Counted from the first letter of the stretch, positions 9,901 to 18,953 are shown. The stretch is DNA of 64,000 bases from Pseudomonas psychrophila HA-4 (GCF_000282975.1 NZ_ALJC01000115.1:16093-80092), one strand, 5' to 3'. Program-made: numbers and translations. The notes: a model not told the origin generated them from the sequence alone.

Positions 9901-10947
9901 CCAGTAGCGGTTACTGTCGAGTGCCGTTTGCCAACGCTTATCTGAACCGCGAGAGGCCGCACGGGTCAGCAATTCATTGGCATCGCTTAAACGCCCCTGG
10001 CGTTGGCGCACCAGACCTAGGCCACCCAGCGCATCCGGGTCTTGCGACTGCTCTTTTAGACGCGCCAGAAATGCCTGCTCGGCGACGCCCAACTGATTGT
10101 TTTGGAGGGCCTTGAACCCACGCGCCAGATTTGGGTTCATGTTGGCAGTTGTGCCCGCAGTAGCACGACGTTGCATTTGTGTACGAATTTCAGCGTCGTT
10201 CGGATTGGCCTTGAGATAAGCCTCAAACAATGGAATGTCCGATGGACGTGGCGTACCTAGCCAAACCAGACCCTGACGCCAGCTCTCGGTGGCTTCTCCA
10301 CTCACCTCAGGCAGCGTGGACAGTTGCGCAAGACGATTCAAACCCTCAGGACGGGTGCCTTCATTGCGAATCAGTAACTTGGCCAGCACCAGCTTGGCCT
10401 GAACGTTGTTCGGGTTCTGTTGCAGCAAACGCTCCAACCCCTGACGCGCTTCATTGGCACCACCGGGGGTATAGCTCAAGTAGTTGTAGAACTCTAGGCC
10501 CAACTCGCCTTGCGGCGCCTTGCCTGCAAACGCCTGTCGATACAACGCTACCGATTTTTCCAGATCGCCACTTCGGGCCTGAGTGCGCGCTTGGTCCAGC
10601 AGGTCCGGGTTATTACCAGCCTGCAACGCTATGGCCTGCTCCAACTGCAAAGTCAGTGGATCGCCAGCATGGGACTGCTTCATCTGCGCCAGGTAATTGC
10701 TGGCACCCGAAAGCCGTTTTGCTTTGAGTTCAAGCAAACCCAAACCATAGAGCGCATCAACTTGTTGCGGATCAATCAACAACAGCTTTTTCCAGACCTC
10801 TGAGGCCCGAGCCGGATCATTTTGAGTCTGCCAATATTTACCCTGTTGCAGCAGTGCCTTGCCCGCATCATCCAGTGCGGCAAAACTGCTGCTGCTAATC
10901 AAGGCTGCAAATATCCCAAAGGCTATTGCGTGAGGGCGCGCTGGCAT
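6907..10947 (-). CDS. wssE: Cellulose export porin WssE (BcsC)
   Basis: The product (1346 residues from the ATG at 10947) spans the periplasm and outer membrane and exports cellulose. A signal peptide (IAFGIFAALISSSSFA) is followed by a long solenoid of tetratricopeptide repeats to about residue 800 (for example WKKLLLIDPQQVDALYGLG). A Ser/Asn/Pro-rich linker and a C-terminal BcsC-type beta-barrel of about 330 residues follow, ending in the aromatic strand GGLYLRYTLEDFTGR. I prefer the start at 10947 because GGGAG lies 6 bases before it; an in-frame ATG four codons upstream (10959) is possible. Either way the gene overlaps wssD by 25-37 bases, suggesting coupling. Confidence 0.93.
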   Translation of the reverse strand: MPARPHAIAFGIFAALISSSSFAALDDAGKALLQQGKYWQTQNDPARASEVWKKLLLIDPQQVDALYGLGLLELKAKRLSGASNYLAQMKQSHAGDPLTLQLEQAIALQAGNNPDLLDQARTQARSGDLEKSVALYRQAFAGKAPQGELGLEFYNYLSYTPGGANEARQGLERLLQQNPNNVQAKLVLAKLLIRNEGTRPEGLNRLAQLSTLPEVSGEATESWRQGLVWLGTPRPSDIPLFEAYLKANPNDAEIRTQMQRRATAGTTANMNPNLARGFKALQNNQLGVAEQAFLARLKEQSQDPDALGGLGLVRQRQGRLSDANELLTRAASRGSDKRWQTALDSNRYWSLLSQAEKAQASQDLPRARNLLQQAIASKPRQPEGYIALGGIQAEQNQLNNAETSYRQALNLDNDNPDALLGLITVMSQNGQASQAMQMVDRMTPAQQARLGDLRPLKAAVAVGKAKNAARSGDLKGAIAAQQDAVRNDPGSVWTNYDLALYYLQAKTPDKARQTMADLLKANPQSAEALYASALLSSQLGEWPAAQTTLDRIPFSQRTAPMQQLANEAQVQSLVSQASVLAKQGDRAQALSLLRRAELAANGRPQTMGMLASAYVDAGYPDHALSMLRNAIAQSSNPPMSLRLAYAGLLLKTGDDAQVNQLLHELQSQPLTAADQRTYDEVLFLYTVRQADVLREKGDLVAAYDTLAPALAQRPNDPLANGALARMYLANGDSAKAIALYKPLLRNAPNDPQLQIGMAQALSKAGDKSGAADAADKALELAPNDAQILASAAGIFRAQGKNAKAQDLYTRALALQAPVNKQEANPFASTASANPFVGAAGQRRQSRLSQNTSQIPEPAQAQLVAADDVIEPAPRFYAGNPGSSARIAPAPGASQGRYAIPPLDDDYGDTRRVAAAPPIDPQEDARQAMETALSEIKQERSPRITQGIAIRSNDSESGLSKMTDVEAPLEISLPVGDDRVALRVTPVSLNAGSVGDDAKTRFGGPNAAQIAAVQTVLAGANPTPASLAAASGVNGSTGRQKDSGVGVAVGYEMPSEGLKADIGVTPLGFLYNTAVGGVSLDRAFSEDSLFRYGVTLSRRAVNDSLVSFAGAQDARSGLKWGGVTANGARVKLGYDNGEYGAYGYGGLYKLLGNNVKDNTLAEGGAGIYWYLVKDDTRQLTAGLGATAMTYDNNQGVYTYGSGGYFSPQNYFSIGVPVSWSQRTDRLSYTLRGSVGLQHIEQDSTPYFANDNAMQGALEQASAGYAAAGSSLLTQYSSQNKTGIGYNLGAAAEYRLGSNMILGGSFGMDNAQDYKQWTGGLYLRYTLEDFTGRMPMPVSPYLSPYSNQ

Positions 10948-12155
10948 TTCATCTCCCACATCGGTTGCAACTTCCCGTCATCGAGGAAGTGGTAGCGGTT
11001 GTCCATATAGCCCAGCGAAAACAGGCTCAGTACAAAAAAGTAATATGGCGGCTGGGCGATTTTGATCGCTTCAGGCGTCAGGCTTTGCGCCATAAGTTGC
11101 TCGACTCGCAAGGCTTCTTGCTGTTGCAGTGTCGTTTTGCCCAAGGCATTGAAATACGGGAGCAGCGCAGCGGAAAAACCAAACGGCCCCGCCCCACTAC
11201 GCTCGCCACTCACGACCCGAACTTTTTCCGGGGGTACGCCATCGTCAATAGTGGCTTGAAGCATGCCGCCCAGATTATCGAGCATAGCTTTGCGCAGGCG
11301 ATCACGTGCAGGCATCAGACCAGCCCACATATACGTACGAATCGCGTCGTAACTGCCCAGGTCACCCTTGGTCGGATCAACAATGAATTCGCCGGTTTTA
11401 GGCCCGGTAGCCCGATAAGTGACCCAATCCGCAACAAAACCGTTGTGAGAAACGGCTTTGATCATAGTTGCAGTATTTTTCGCTATCTGTGCCCACGGTC
11501 CTTTGGGATCGACTTCTGCAAAACGTCGAAGTATCGGAATCGGCATGTAACTAGGGTTAAGTTGCCATTGATCCGGCGTGGTCAGGTCAGGCTTGATAAA
11601 ACCGAACTTGCCCGGCATGAGCATCTTGCCTAAACCCGGCAAGATGGCAACTTCCTGCTCCGCGACGTTACGCAGAAGATGCCGACCCGCGTCTATGTAG
11701 TCAGGGCGATGCCACAGACGACCGGCTTCAAGTAACGCGTAGGCAAACCACAAGTCACCATCAGAAGCCGAATTGCTGTCCAGCAATACCCACTCACCTT
11801 TCTCGTCTAGCCCCCAGAACCAGCCGGGCAAGTGCGTCTTGATGTCACCTTGCGCCAAGTTGTTCTCGCTCCAGCGCCAGAGCTTTTCAAAGGTTTCACG
11901 ATCGTTGGCCACCAACGCAAAAAACATGGCATACGACTGCCCCTCTGAAGAGCTGTGACGCTGCGGCGTGCTGGCATCCATGACACGTCCGTCCGGCTGC
12001 ACAAAGTACTCGACAAAGGTCTCCCATAGCGGCCAGGGCGAGTTGCATGTGTCGGCGCGAGCTGTGACCGGCAACAGCCAGGTCAACAGCAACGCCAACA
12101 GCGCTAGCCCTTGCAAGCGCAGAGCCCCTCCCTTCACACGCGTTATCAAAGGCAC
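10923..12155 (-). CDS. wssD: Periplasmic endo-beta-1,4-glucanase WssD (BcsZ, glycoside hydrolase family 8)
   Basis: The 410-residue protein begins with a signal peptide (LALLALLLTWLLPVTARA) and shows the GH8 hallmarks: the acid motif SSSEGQSYAMFFAL (Glu about residue 71), the ASDGDLWFAYALLEAG helix around 130, and YDAIRTYMWAG where the conserved Asp of the substrate site lies. BcsZ trims or edits nascent cellulose in the periplasm and is usually required for normal polymer export. It is six bases downstream of wssC and overlaps wssE. Length is typical. Confidence 0.93.
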   Translation of the reverse strand: MPLITRVKGGALRLQGLALLALLLTWLLPVTARADTCNSPWPLWETFVEYFVQPDGRVMDASTPQRHSSSEGQSYAMFFALVANDRETFEKLWRWSENNLAQGDIKTHLPGWFWGLDEKGEWVLLDSNSASDGDLWFAYALLEAGRLWHRPDYIDAGRHLLRNVAEQEVAILPGLGKMLMPGKFGFIKPDLTTPDQWQLNPSYMPIPILRRFAEVDPKGPWAQIAKNTATMIKAVSHNGFVADWVTYRATGPKTGEFIVDPTKGDLGSYDAIRTYMWAGLMPARDRLRKAMLDNLGGMLQATIDDGVPPEKVRVVSGERSGAGPFGFSAALLPYFNALGKTTLQQQEALRVEQLMAQSLTPEAIKIAQPPYYFFVLSLFSLGYMDNRYHFLDDGKLQPMWEMKCQRALTQ

Positions 12156-12161
12156 GAAGGC

Positions 12162-14438
12162 TTATCCTTTAAGACGTTTGTTAGCACGTGCACGCAACGC
12201 CAAGTAAGCCAGGCCACTGAGCAGCACCACGCCCAATCCGGTCAGTACCAACACCCACAGCACATGGCGCGACATCAGCCATTGCAGGTATTTAACTGTG
12301 CCCAAGCTACCCACGTAATAGTCCTCGTCCGCCACCAGTGGCTCGATGGTTTTACCGCGTACCACGACCAGACTGCCCTGAATGGATTGAGCGTAGTCAT
12401 CACCGCCAATCAAGGCATTGGTTACGTCAGCGAGGCCTTCAGGTTGGCCGCTGGCGATCACGACCACACTGCGACCGCTCTTGAGTGGTGACTCAAAGCC
12501 GGTCAGGTAAGTGCTGCGAGCACCACCGGAGAACGCCATGGCCAGTTTGGTTCTACGCAGATTCGCTTCCGGGTCAGGGCTGAACCAGTCACGAAGGCGC
12601 ATTGGCAAGTCAGACAAATGAAATTTCTGCTGACCATTCGCATCGTAGGCAGGCAAACGATCGGCCCACTGCGTCAGCAATGGCTGATTGTTGCCCGAGC
12701 CGAATACCAGCAGATCCTTGTCTGCGGCGCTTGCTACCTGAGCGGCCTCGATAACCTGCACACCGACTGCTGGATAACCGGTGGACTGACCAAAACGGCC
12801 GAGTACGGTCAAGAAAGCATCCAACTCAGCGATGCCTGGATGGTCCGGCAGCACTACTGCGGTTTCTGACAAGTCAGCCATACGGGTGAACGGGAAGCCG
12901 GCGTCTTTGAACACACCTAGGTTAGGCATCGCCATAAAGTGATCATAGCCGGTCAAATCCAAGGTCGACTCAGGGTCGATTGAGCCGCGCATGTTATCAA
13001 TAATGATGTCGCGGCATTCACCTTGCTTGATGTAGTCGAACATGTAACGCAGTTGCAGACGTGACTGCAGGGCGACCGAGTTCAGAGGCAGACGCACACT
13101 GATCTCGCGATCAAGATTGCCATCATTGGCTTTCAAGGCACTGAGCACGCCGCTGTCGAGCTTGTCTTCGGACGGCAGACTCTGCGACTTAATCAACGCG
13201 TCGTTGAAACTAACAATGAACGACGAGTTGTTGGATTTTTCTTGTGGCGTGTAGCGGTACTTGAGGTCCAGCGGGGCCCCGTCATCGCGCCAAGTGAACA
13301 GATCCGGCGGGAGGTTCAGTGGCACGGTGATGTCGCCCGGGTTGTAGCCGGACACATTGAATTGCTGTGCAGGCAACAGTTCGCCGAGCTTGACCTTGCG
13401 ATCCGTTGGCAACCAGTTTGGCGCGTCATAGGGTTTGCGCGGCTGCACGACAGTGAGGCTGTCAATGACCACATTGTTGCCCGACAACGCCTGGCTTCCA
13501 AGAACCAGTGCTGTAGCGGCACGCTTAAGCTCGGCACTGTCACGTCCGCTGATCACCAACAGCTTGCCATTTGGGTCGTTAGGGTTAGTGATGATGCTCA
13601 GGGTCGGCCCCTTGGCCGCTGGCAGAGCCACCCCACCCACTTGAAGATCACCCGAGCCGCTAACCAAAACCACGGCATTACCCGAGGCGGGGATTTGATT
13701 CAAACTCGACGAAAACCGTGCCCCGCGATAGCTGGCCAAGGCGCCAAACCAGGAAGACAGCGCACCGGCAGCCTCCAGCGTGACGTTGTCCGGCGAGTTC
13801 ACAAATACGAACGGCAGGTTTAATGGTCGCGCATCCCGACGGTCGAAGAACGGTAACGGCAAAATCGACAAATCGTTCGGCAATAACAAGGGCGCCACGT
13901 CAATCTTTAAGTTGGTGTCATTGCTGATTTTGGCCCACAAGCTTGAGTGCTGCGGGTCTTCACAACTCATTGTGTAGTGCCCGATAAATTGCAGGCTCAA
14001 ACGGTTGAACTCAGTGATGAGGTGCGCAGGAATATCAATCGTCTGCTGCTGAGGTTGCCCCGCCTTGTCTTTGGGCAATGGCAGGCTAGCTGCAACCTCA
14101 TCGTTGACCAGAACGTTGATCTGCGACAGATCCGCCAACAAGGCTGGCGAATACGCGTATTCCAGATTCAACTTGGCACCGGTAACAATGGAGTCGGCAC
14201 GCACGTTGAAACTGACGCTGTCGGTCGAATCAACACCGCGCAACGTCATGGGGTAATTACGCCCCAATTGCTTGAGGGTCACCGTGTAACTGTTGGGACT
14301 GGCTGCCGGAGCAACTGGCGCGGGAGCTGTCTCGGCGAATGCAGTGCCGCCACTCAACGCCAGCCAGGCACATGTCAGGCCTGCCAGTGCACGACGTGAG
14401 TCGCGCAGATTACCGAAAGCGAAAGAATTTAAATTCAT
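12162..14438 (-). CDS. wssC: Cellulose synthase regulatory subunit WssC (BcsB)
   Basis: The 758-residue protein has a signal peptide (CAWLALSGGTAFA), alternating carbohydrate-binding and flavodoxin-like domains typical of BcsB (segments such as VNDEVAASLPLP and KPYDAPNWLPTDRKVKLGEL), and a single C-terminal transmembrane helix (HVLWVLVLTGLGVVLLSGLAYL) followed by basic residues. BcsB is the periplasmic partner of BcsA, guiding the glucan chain. I place the start at the ATG at 14438, with GGA six bases before it; a GTG one codon earlier is possible. The start shares one base with the wssB stop codon. Confidence 0.92.
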   Translation of the reverse strand: MNLNSFAFGNLRDSRRALAGLTCAWLALSGGTAFAETAPAPVAPAASPNSYTVTLKQLGRNYPMTLRGVDSTDSVSFNVRADSIVTGAKLNLEYAYSPALLADLSQINVLVNDEVAASLPLPKDKAGQPQQQTIDIPAHLITEFNRLSLQFIGHYTMSCEDPQHSSLWAKISNDTNLKIDVAPLLLPNDLSILPLPFFDRRDARPLNLPFVFVNSPDNVTLEAAGALSSWFGALASYRGARFSSSLNQIPASGNAVVLVSGSGDLQVGGVALPAAKGPTLSIITNPNDPNGKLLVISGRDSAELKRAATALVLGSQALSGNNVVIDSLTVVQPRKPYDAPNWLPTDRKVKLGELLPAQQFNVSGYNPGDITVPLNLPPDLFTWRDDGAPLDLKYRYTPQEKSNNSSFIVSFNDALIKSQSLPSEDKLDSGVLSALKANDGNLDREISVRLPLNSVALQSRLQLRYMFDYIKQGECRDIIIDNMRGSIDPESTLDLTGYDHFMAMPNLGVFKDAGFPFTRMADLSETAVVLPDHPGIAELDAFLTVLGRFGQSTGYPAVGVQVIEAAQVASAADKDLLVFGSGNNQPLLTQWADRLPAYDANGQQKFHLSDLPMRLRDWFSPDPEANLRRTKLAMAFSGGARSTYLTGFESPLKSGRSVVVIASGQPEGLADVTNALIGGDDYAQSIQGSLVVVRGKTIEPLVADEDYYVGSLGTVKYLQWLMSRHVLWVLVLTGLGVVLLSGLAYLALRARANKRLKG

Positions 14439-16666
14439 CACTTGTCCATTACGTTTTCTAGAGTGGATGGGGCGACACGACGACGGTGCAAATGACTGCT
14501 CACTTCCATGGTCGTGGCTTTAAAGAGTGCGCAGACACCGCGCCAACCGATACGGGTGACCGCACGCAAGGCTGTCAACGGAGTATCGACCTGCCCGTGC
14601 CCCCAGGTTGAGGCCCAGGTATCGGCACGCGAGAACGTGAGGCGTATCAAGTCGCTTTGCTGATGCAAGGTCAAATGTTCGAACTGCACGCCCAACAATG
14701 AGCCACGGCTAAAGGCGATGACGGCGGGGAAGACACTCGGCTGATCGTTGCGAAACAAAGACAGTTGCACCCGTGTGCCTTGAGGCACGTTAACGCCTTC
14801 TGGCAAACGCAGGCCCATGCCTTTTTGCGAGAAGTCTTGGGTCACGCCCCGAATCACGCGACCGTCGTCAAGCGTCAGCAGCGCGGGTAACTCTGCCGCA
14901 ACCCGCGGCTCGGAGCGAACCTGACGGGTTTCACTCGCTACCGCCACGGCTGCGCTGGTGATAATCAGGTTGTAGATGGTCCATACCAGGTTGATGAGCA
15001 ACGTGGTAACAGCGGATTCATCGCCTTGTGCCAGCCGTACGAAGCCGAAAATCATTCCTGCCACGTTGAGCGCAAGCAAGATGATGTACGGACGGGCCAG
15101 CTTCCAGTCGAAGAAGGTCTGGTCGATGATGCCGCCCTTGTCCGTTACGTTGAAACCACCGAACTTGGGATTGACCAGCGCCATCAACACCGGACCCATG
15201 ATGTACCAGGCCAACACTGTCTCGTAGACCTCGTTCCAGAACGAATGTCGGAAACGCCCCTGAATACTGGAGTTGGTCAAACTGGCGTGAAAAATGTGCG
15301 GCAATGCATAGGCACTGATCATCAGCCCCGTGGCATGGAAGATTTGCGCATCAAAAAACAGGTATGCCAGCGGTGCGGTCAAGAACACCAGACGCGGCAA
15401 GCCATAGAAGAAGTGCAACATGGCGTTGAGGTAGCACAAGCGCTGCCCCATGTGCAGGCCCCTGCCAACCAACGGGTTATCGGTACGGAAAATCTGTGCC
15501 ATGCCCCGAGCCCAGCGAATCCGCTGGCTGATATGGCGCGACAGGCTTTCTGTCGCCAAACCGGCCGCCTGCGGGATCGCCAGATAGGCCGTGTTGTAAC
15601 CCGCGCGGTTGAGTTTCAGTGCGGTGTGGGCATCCTCGGTCACGGTTTCTACCGCAACGCCGCCCACTTCCAGCAGCGGCTCACGGCGTAGCACTGCGCA
15701 AGAACCGCAGAAGAACGTCGCATTCCACAAGTCGTTACCGTCTTGCACCAGGCCGTAAAACAACTCGCCTTCGTTCGGCACTGAACGGAAAGTGTTGAGG
15801 TTTTTCTCGAACGGGTCCGGAGAAAAGAAGAAGTGCGGCGTTTGCAACATCGCAAGCTTGGGGTCTTTCAAAAACCAGCCAATGCTCACCTGCAGAAATG
15901 AACGGGTCGGTACGTGGTCAGCGTCGAAAAAGGCCACGAATTCGCCACTGGTGACCTTCAAGGCTTCGTTGAGGTTACCGGCCTTGGCGTGGCGGTTGTT
16001 GTCACGCGTGATGTAGTTGACGCCGATCTGCTCGCAGAAGTCGCGGAAGTCTTCACGGCGGCCGTCGTCGAGCACGTGGACACGCAATTTGTCTTTGGGC
16101 CAGTCAATGGCTTGGGCGGCAAAAATCGTCAGTTTTACGATATCGAGGGCTTCGTTGTATGACGGGATAAACACGTCAACTACAGGCCATTCACTCGGTG
16201 GCCCCTTGAGCAGAACCGGTTGCCGACGAAGCGGCCAGGCCGTTTGCAAGTAGCCGAATACCAGCACCACCAACGCGTAGATTTCTGCCAGCACCAAGCC
16301 GTAACCAAATGCCATGTCGACCCAGCTTTCGAACCCCAAGGTCGCGGTCAGACGCCAGTACATATAACGCAACGAGGCCGTTAACGAGAGGCCGATCATG
16401 ATCAGCACGGTCAGACGCCCCGGGATCTTGCGCAAAATCATCGCTACCGTGAAGCAGCCCAACGCGAAGATGCACTGCGCGTACAACTCGAACGGCGCAA
16501 TGATGATAAAAACTGCCAACACGCTACAAATCAGCATGGTGCTAATAATGAGCGTGCGACGTGCCATATCCGGCCATTGATCAAAGCGATCGGAAAACGC
16601 CTGAGCTAAACGCTGGATGCGCGTTGGCTCGGCTGCTGCTTCAGATTCCGGCGTTGTGTTTATCAC
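14438..16666 (-). CDS. wssB: Cellulose synthase catalytic subunit WssB (BcsA) with PilZ domain
   Basis: The 742-residue inner-membrane glycosyltransferase (GT2) polymerises UDP-glucose into cellulose. All catalytic motifs are visible: DDG at 200-202, DAD at 248-250, TED at 343-345, QRIRW at 381-385 and the gating loop FNVTDK at 505-510. A PilZ domain follows, with the c-di-GMP-binding RSEPR (584-588) and DFSQKG (611-616) motifs both intact, so allosteric activation by c-di-GMP is expected. Several membrane helices flank the catalytic part. The start codon is GTG and overlaps the wssA stop (GTGA), indicating coupled translation. Length is slightly under that of enterobacterial BcsA. Confidence 0.95.
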   Translation of the reverse strand: MINTTPESEAAAEPTRIQRLAQAFSDRFDQWPDMARRTLIISTMLICSVLAVFIIIAPFELYAQCIFALGCFTVAMILRKIPGRLTVLIMIGLSLTASLRYMYWRLTATLGFESWVDMAFGYGLVLAEIYALVVLVFGYLQTAWPLRRQPVLLKGPPSEWPVVDVFIPSYNEALDIVKLTIFAAQAIDWPKDKLRVHVLDDGRREDFRDFCEQIGVNYITRDNNRHAKAGNLNEALKVTSGEFVAFFDADHVPTRSFLQVSIGWFLKDPKLAMLQTPHFFFSPDPFEKNLNTFRSVPNEGELFYGLVQDGNDLWNATFFCGSCAVLRREPLLEVGGVAVETVTEDAHTALKLNRAGYNTAYLAIPQAAGLATESLSRHISQRIRWARGMAQIFRTDNPLVGRGLHMGQRLCYLNAMLHFFYGLPRLVFLTAPLAYLFFDAQIFHATGLMISAYALPHIFHASLTNSSIQGRFRHSFWNEVYETVLAWYIMGPVLMALVNPKFGGFNVTDKGGIIDQTFFDWKLARPYIILLALNVAGMIFGFVRLAQGDESAVTTLLINLVWTIYNLIITSAAVAVASETRQVRSEPRVAAELPALLTLDDGRVIRGVTQDFSQKGMGLRLPEGVNVPQGTRVQLSLFRNDQPSVFPAVIAFSRGSLLGVQFEHLTLHQQSDLIRLTFSRADTWASTWGHGQVDTPLTALRAVTRIGWRGVCALFKATTMEVSSHLHRRRVAPSTLENVMDK

Positions 16667-18030
16667 TGGGCTTCAATCCCTTGAGCGCGCGAGGTTTCGA
16701 ATCGGGCCTTGAGTTGCTCTCCCAGCAGCAGCACGTCCTGACACGCAACTGAGGTTTCAGCCATGGCCAATGGGTTACGCCCATAAGCCAGTGCTTCACC
16801 CAGTGTGTTGTCCAAAGAAACAACTGCCATCAATTGCTCCCCCAGACGTCGTTTTAGTACCTGGAGCATGTCTCGGGAAAACTCACGGCTGCCGTCGAAC
16901 TGATTAACCACATAATTGCAGTGCGAATACGCCGGGCGCACATCAGAGGCGCCCAGCACGCGATCTATTTGATCCAGAGTGATGAAACTGGCGGCATCGG
17001 CGGTGGTGACCACAATCACTTCATCGGCCACATCCAGCGCCTGCTCTAAGTACTGCGTAGATCCGGTCGGCGTATCAATGATCACCACATCGTGCTCACC
17101 CAAATCCATGCTATCTAAATGACGCGCCAGCCAATGCCGGTCCTCAGCCATTTCGCGAGTGAGAGAGTGACACTCGTCGTCACTTAAAACGCCGTAAGGC
17201 AGCAACAGCGAACCATCAAAGCCATGCTGTAACCTGTCGTTCCAATTCTGCCCGGCCATATTGGCACTGCCGATACCCGAAACACTTTGTTCGACACCGA
17301 GGTGAAATTGCAAAGCGTTTTGCGGATCAAGGTCGATGGCCAGCGTTCGACCACCACCCATGCGCAAACTGCTAGCAAGACCAGCACTCAGCGTGGTTTT
17401 ACCAACGCCGCCCTTGAGTGAGACCAACACCACAATGTGCGCCTTGCACTTCGCCGGACGCGCCTTGGTAGCCACATGACGCAGTGCGTCATCGCTCAAG
17501 ACTTGCGCCTCGACCTGACGAGCCTGAATCACCTCTGCGAGTAAGTTACGCAGTTTGGCTGGAGCCGTTGCAGCAGCAACGTGCAGCAACTGTTCTTCAG
17601 GGACCACTGGCGCCGCCAGACTTTCGGGTGCAGCAACCACAGTTGGGATTTCTGGTGTGGCAGGAGAGGCTAATACCGACGCAACCTCTGGAACAACCAA
17701 AGGCTCTACGACCGGCGCACTGGCCGACAACTCAAGAGGGACCGGTTCAACAGCCGCTTGCGGCTCAACCTTCACAGCCTCGACTCTCTCTTCGACGGGT
17801 TCGACCACCGGTGCAGGCGCGGTCTCAACGATAACTTCAGGCACAGCCTCAGCCACAGGCGCGGCCACTACGTCAGGTTCAGGCAAAGCTTCAAGCGTAA
17901 CCACTGTCTTTTCCAGCTCAAGCGTCTCTTGCTTCTCTTTGTAATCGAACTGACTTTCGAACTCGTGATAACTGTCCGAGCTAGCTCCGAACCTGCTGAA
18001 AAGATTCGATATGTCGTCTGTACGATTCAT
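16663..18030 (-). CDS. wssA: ParA/MinD-like protein WssA (BcsQ) with long N-terminal extension
   Basis: The 455-residue protein has three parts. Residues 1-25 carry the motif DDISNLFSRFGASSDSYHEF, resembling the short conserved motif of BcsP/BcsR-type accessory proteins. Residues 30-175 are a Pro/Val/Ala/Glu-rich, low-complexity linker. Residues 195-455 form a BcsQ/MinD-type ATPase with the deviant Walker A KGGVGKTT, a Walker B-like VVIIDTPTGS and DLDPQNAL. In E. coli BcsQ directs cellulose synthesis to the pole. This is the first gene of the wss operon, with GGAA about six bases before the start. Enterobacterial BcsQ lacks the long extension; here the accessory and ATPase functions may be fused, which is inference. 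Confidence 0.9.
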   Translation of the reverse strand: MNRTDDISNLFSRFGASSDSYHEFESQFDYKEKQETLELEKTVVTLEALPEPDVVAAPVAEAVPEVIVETAPAPVVEPVEERVEAVKVEPQAAVEPVPLELSASAPVVEPLVVPEVASVLASPATPEIPTVVAAPESLAAPVVPEEQLLHVAAATAPAKLRNLLAEVIQARQVEAQVLSDDALRHVATKARPAKCKAHIVVLVSLKGGVGKTTLSAGLASSLRMGGGRTLAIDLDPQNALQFHLGVEQSVSGIGSANMAGQNWNDRLQHGFDGSLLLPYGVLSDDECHSLTREMAEDRHWLARHLDSMDLGEHDVVIIDTPTGSTQYLEQALDVADEVIVVTTADAASFITLDQIDRVLGASDVRPAYSHCNYVVNQFDGSREFSRDMLQVLKRRLGEQLMAVVSLDNTLGEALAYGRNPLAMAETSVACQDVLLLGEQLKARFETSRAQGIEAQ

Positions 18031-18116
18031 AGAGAATTCCCGTGACGCTGACTTTTTATTAAGGACATATGCCTCGCGACATTACGGACGTCAAAATAAG
18101 CTATCAAAATGACATC

Positions 18117-18204
18117 GTCAATATTTTGAATGCGTCAGGCATTAAATCTTTTATCCAATGTGTTTCGCCATAATTTTGACTTTTTGCGATTTTTTTAAAT
18201 TGAC
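18117..18204 (-). promoter_or_regulatory. wssA upstream region with FleQ-box-like sequences
   Basis: Three sequences resembling the FleQ box GTCAATAAATTGAC, which I recall from c-di-GMP-controlled exopolysaccharide promoters of Pseudomonas, occur within 90 bases upstream of wssA: 18117-18130 (11 of 14 matches by eye), 18167-18180 (9 of 14) and 18191-18204 (10 of 14). The region is AT-rich and contains the likely promoter. Individual matches are weak to moderate; clustering upstream of a cellulose operon is what makes them notable. Confidence 0.4.
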
Positions 18205-18700
18205 GCTACTGAGTCGATTCAGCTAAATCACCACCACCCGCCGTGTTGAAACCCCCTATCTACAGGTCTCAAAGGCCAAACCGTAGGATTATGCATAAAA
18301 TCTTAAGGGTTTACAGGATCGTTATCCATGTCGGCATTGAATTGACGCCCCCATACTTCGCCATAAGGGGCTGCACACAGCAATTCACGGACCATATCCC
18401 CGAACAGAGATTAAATCCGCACAACTACATTCATTTGAATATCACCGCCCCAATAAAGGGTAAAACAACATCACTCAAAAGCCTTAAATCGCCCACAGCA
18501 TTAATATCGCCCCACCATCTGACTCTAGCTGGTAATCACCAAACACCAATGTCCTACAGAATATTTCCTTTCGCTTACCAACCAATCGCGCCTAGAACTA
18601 CAGGAAATCAAGCCCCCCAGGCTTGACCTGCGACAAAGCCAACTTTGATCTCCCGGCCCCTAACTCGCTGCCCGCAATCAATTTGCTTGCGTTTCATGGT
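18205..18700. other. Gene-free AT-rich spacer upstream of the wss operon
   Basis: Roughly 500 bases with stop codons in all plausible frames or only short unsupported reading frames without good ribosome sites. One small hairpin (CAAGCC-CCCCA-GGCTTG near 18621-18637) is present. I recognise nothing else here. Confidence 0.5.
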
Positions 18701-18707
18701 CTTTTCA

Positions 18708-18953
18708 TCAGGTATTAAAAACCCGCCAAAGCGGGTTGATAAGCCATGCTGTAGTCAGAGAGAAAACGCTTGCGCGCCTTCCTGCACGACCTCGTTCCCG
18801 CTCCGCGGGCAGCTCTAGCGAATAAGTCGGATCACCGAAGTGCTTAAGCGGCCAGCCGAGCAACCACAGACCCGGCAACACTCGGCAAGAAGCTCCATAA
18901 CTTTCTTTCCACTCATTGGCCAGCTTTTGCATCTCGCCAAGACTGCAAAGCAA
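18708..18953 (-). pseudogene. Possible gene remnant ending at an intact terminator
   Basis: A minus-strand frame encodes about 80 residues, including a protein-like segment LANEWKESYGASCRVLPG followed by LWLLGWPLKHFGDPTYSLEL. There is no clear ribosome-binding site. A good rho-independent terminator on the same strand overlaps its end (18716-18735). The combination looks like the 3' end of a decayed gene. I do not recognise the family; it could also be a chance frame. Confidence 0.25.
18712..18736 (-). terminator. Rho-independent terminator
   Basis: On the minus strand AACCCGC-TTTG-GCGGGTT is followed by a T run. No intact gene on this strand ends here, which supports the idea of a decayed gene just upstream. 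Confidence 0.6.

Noticed and set aside
18243..18626. 127-codon plus-strand frame upstream of wssA
   Set aside because: No ribosome site, composition unlike Pseudomonas proteins and no motif; the region looks like non-coding spacer.
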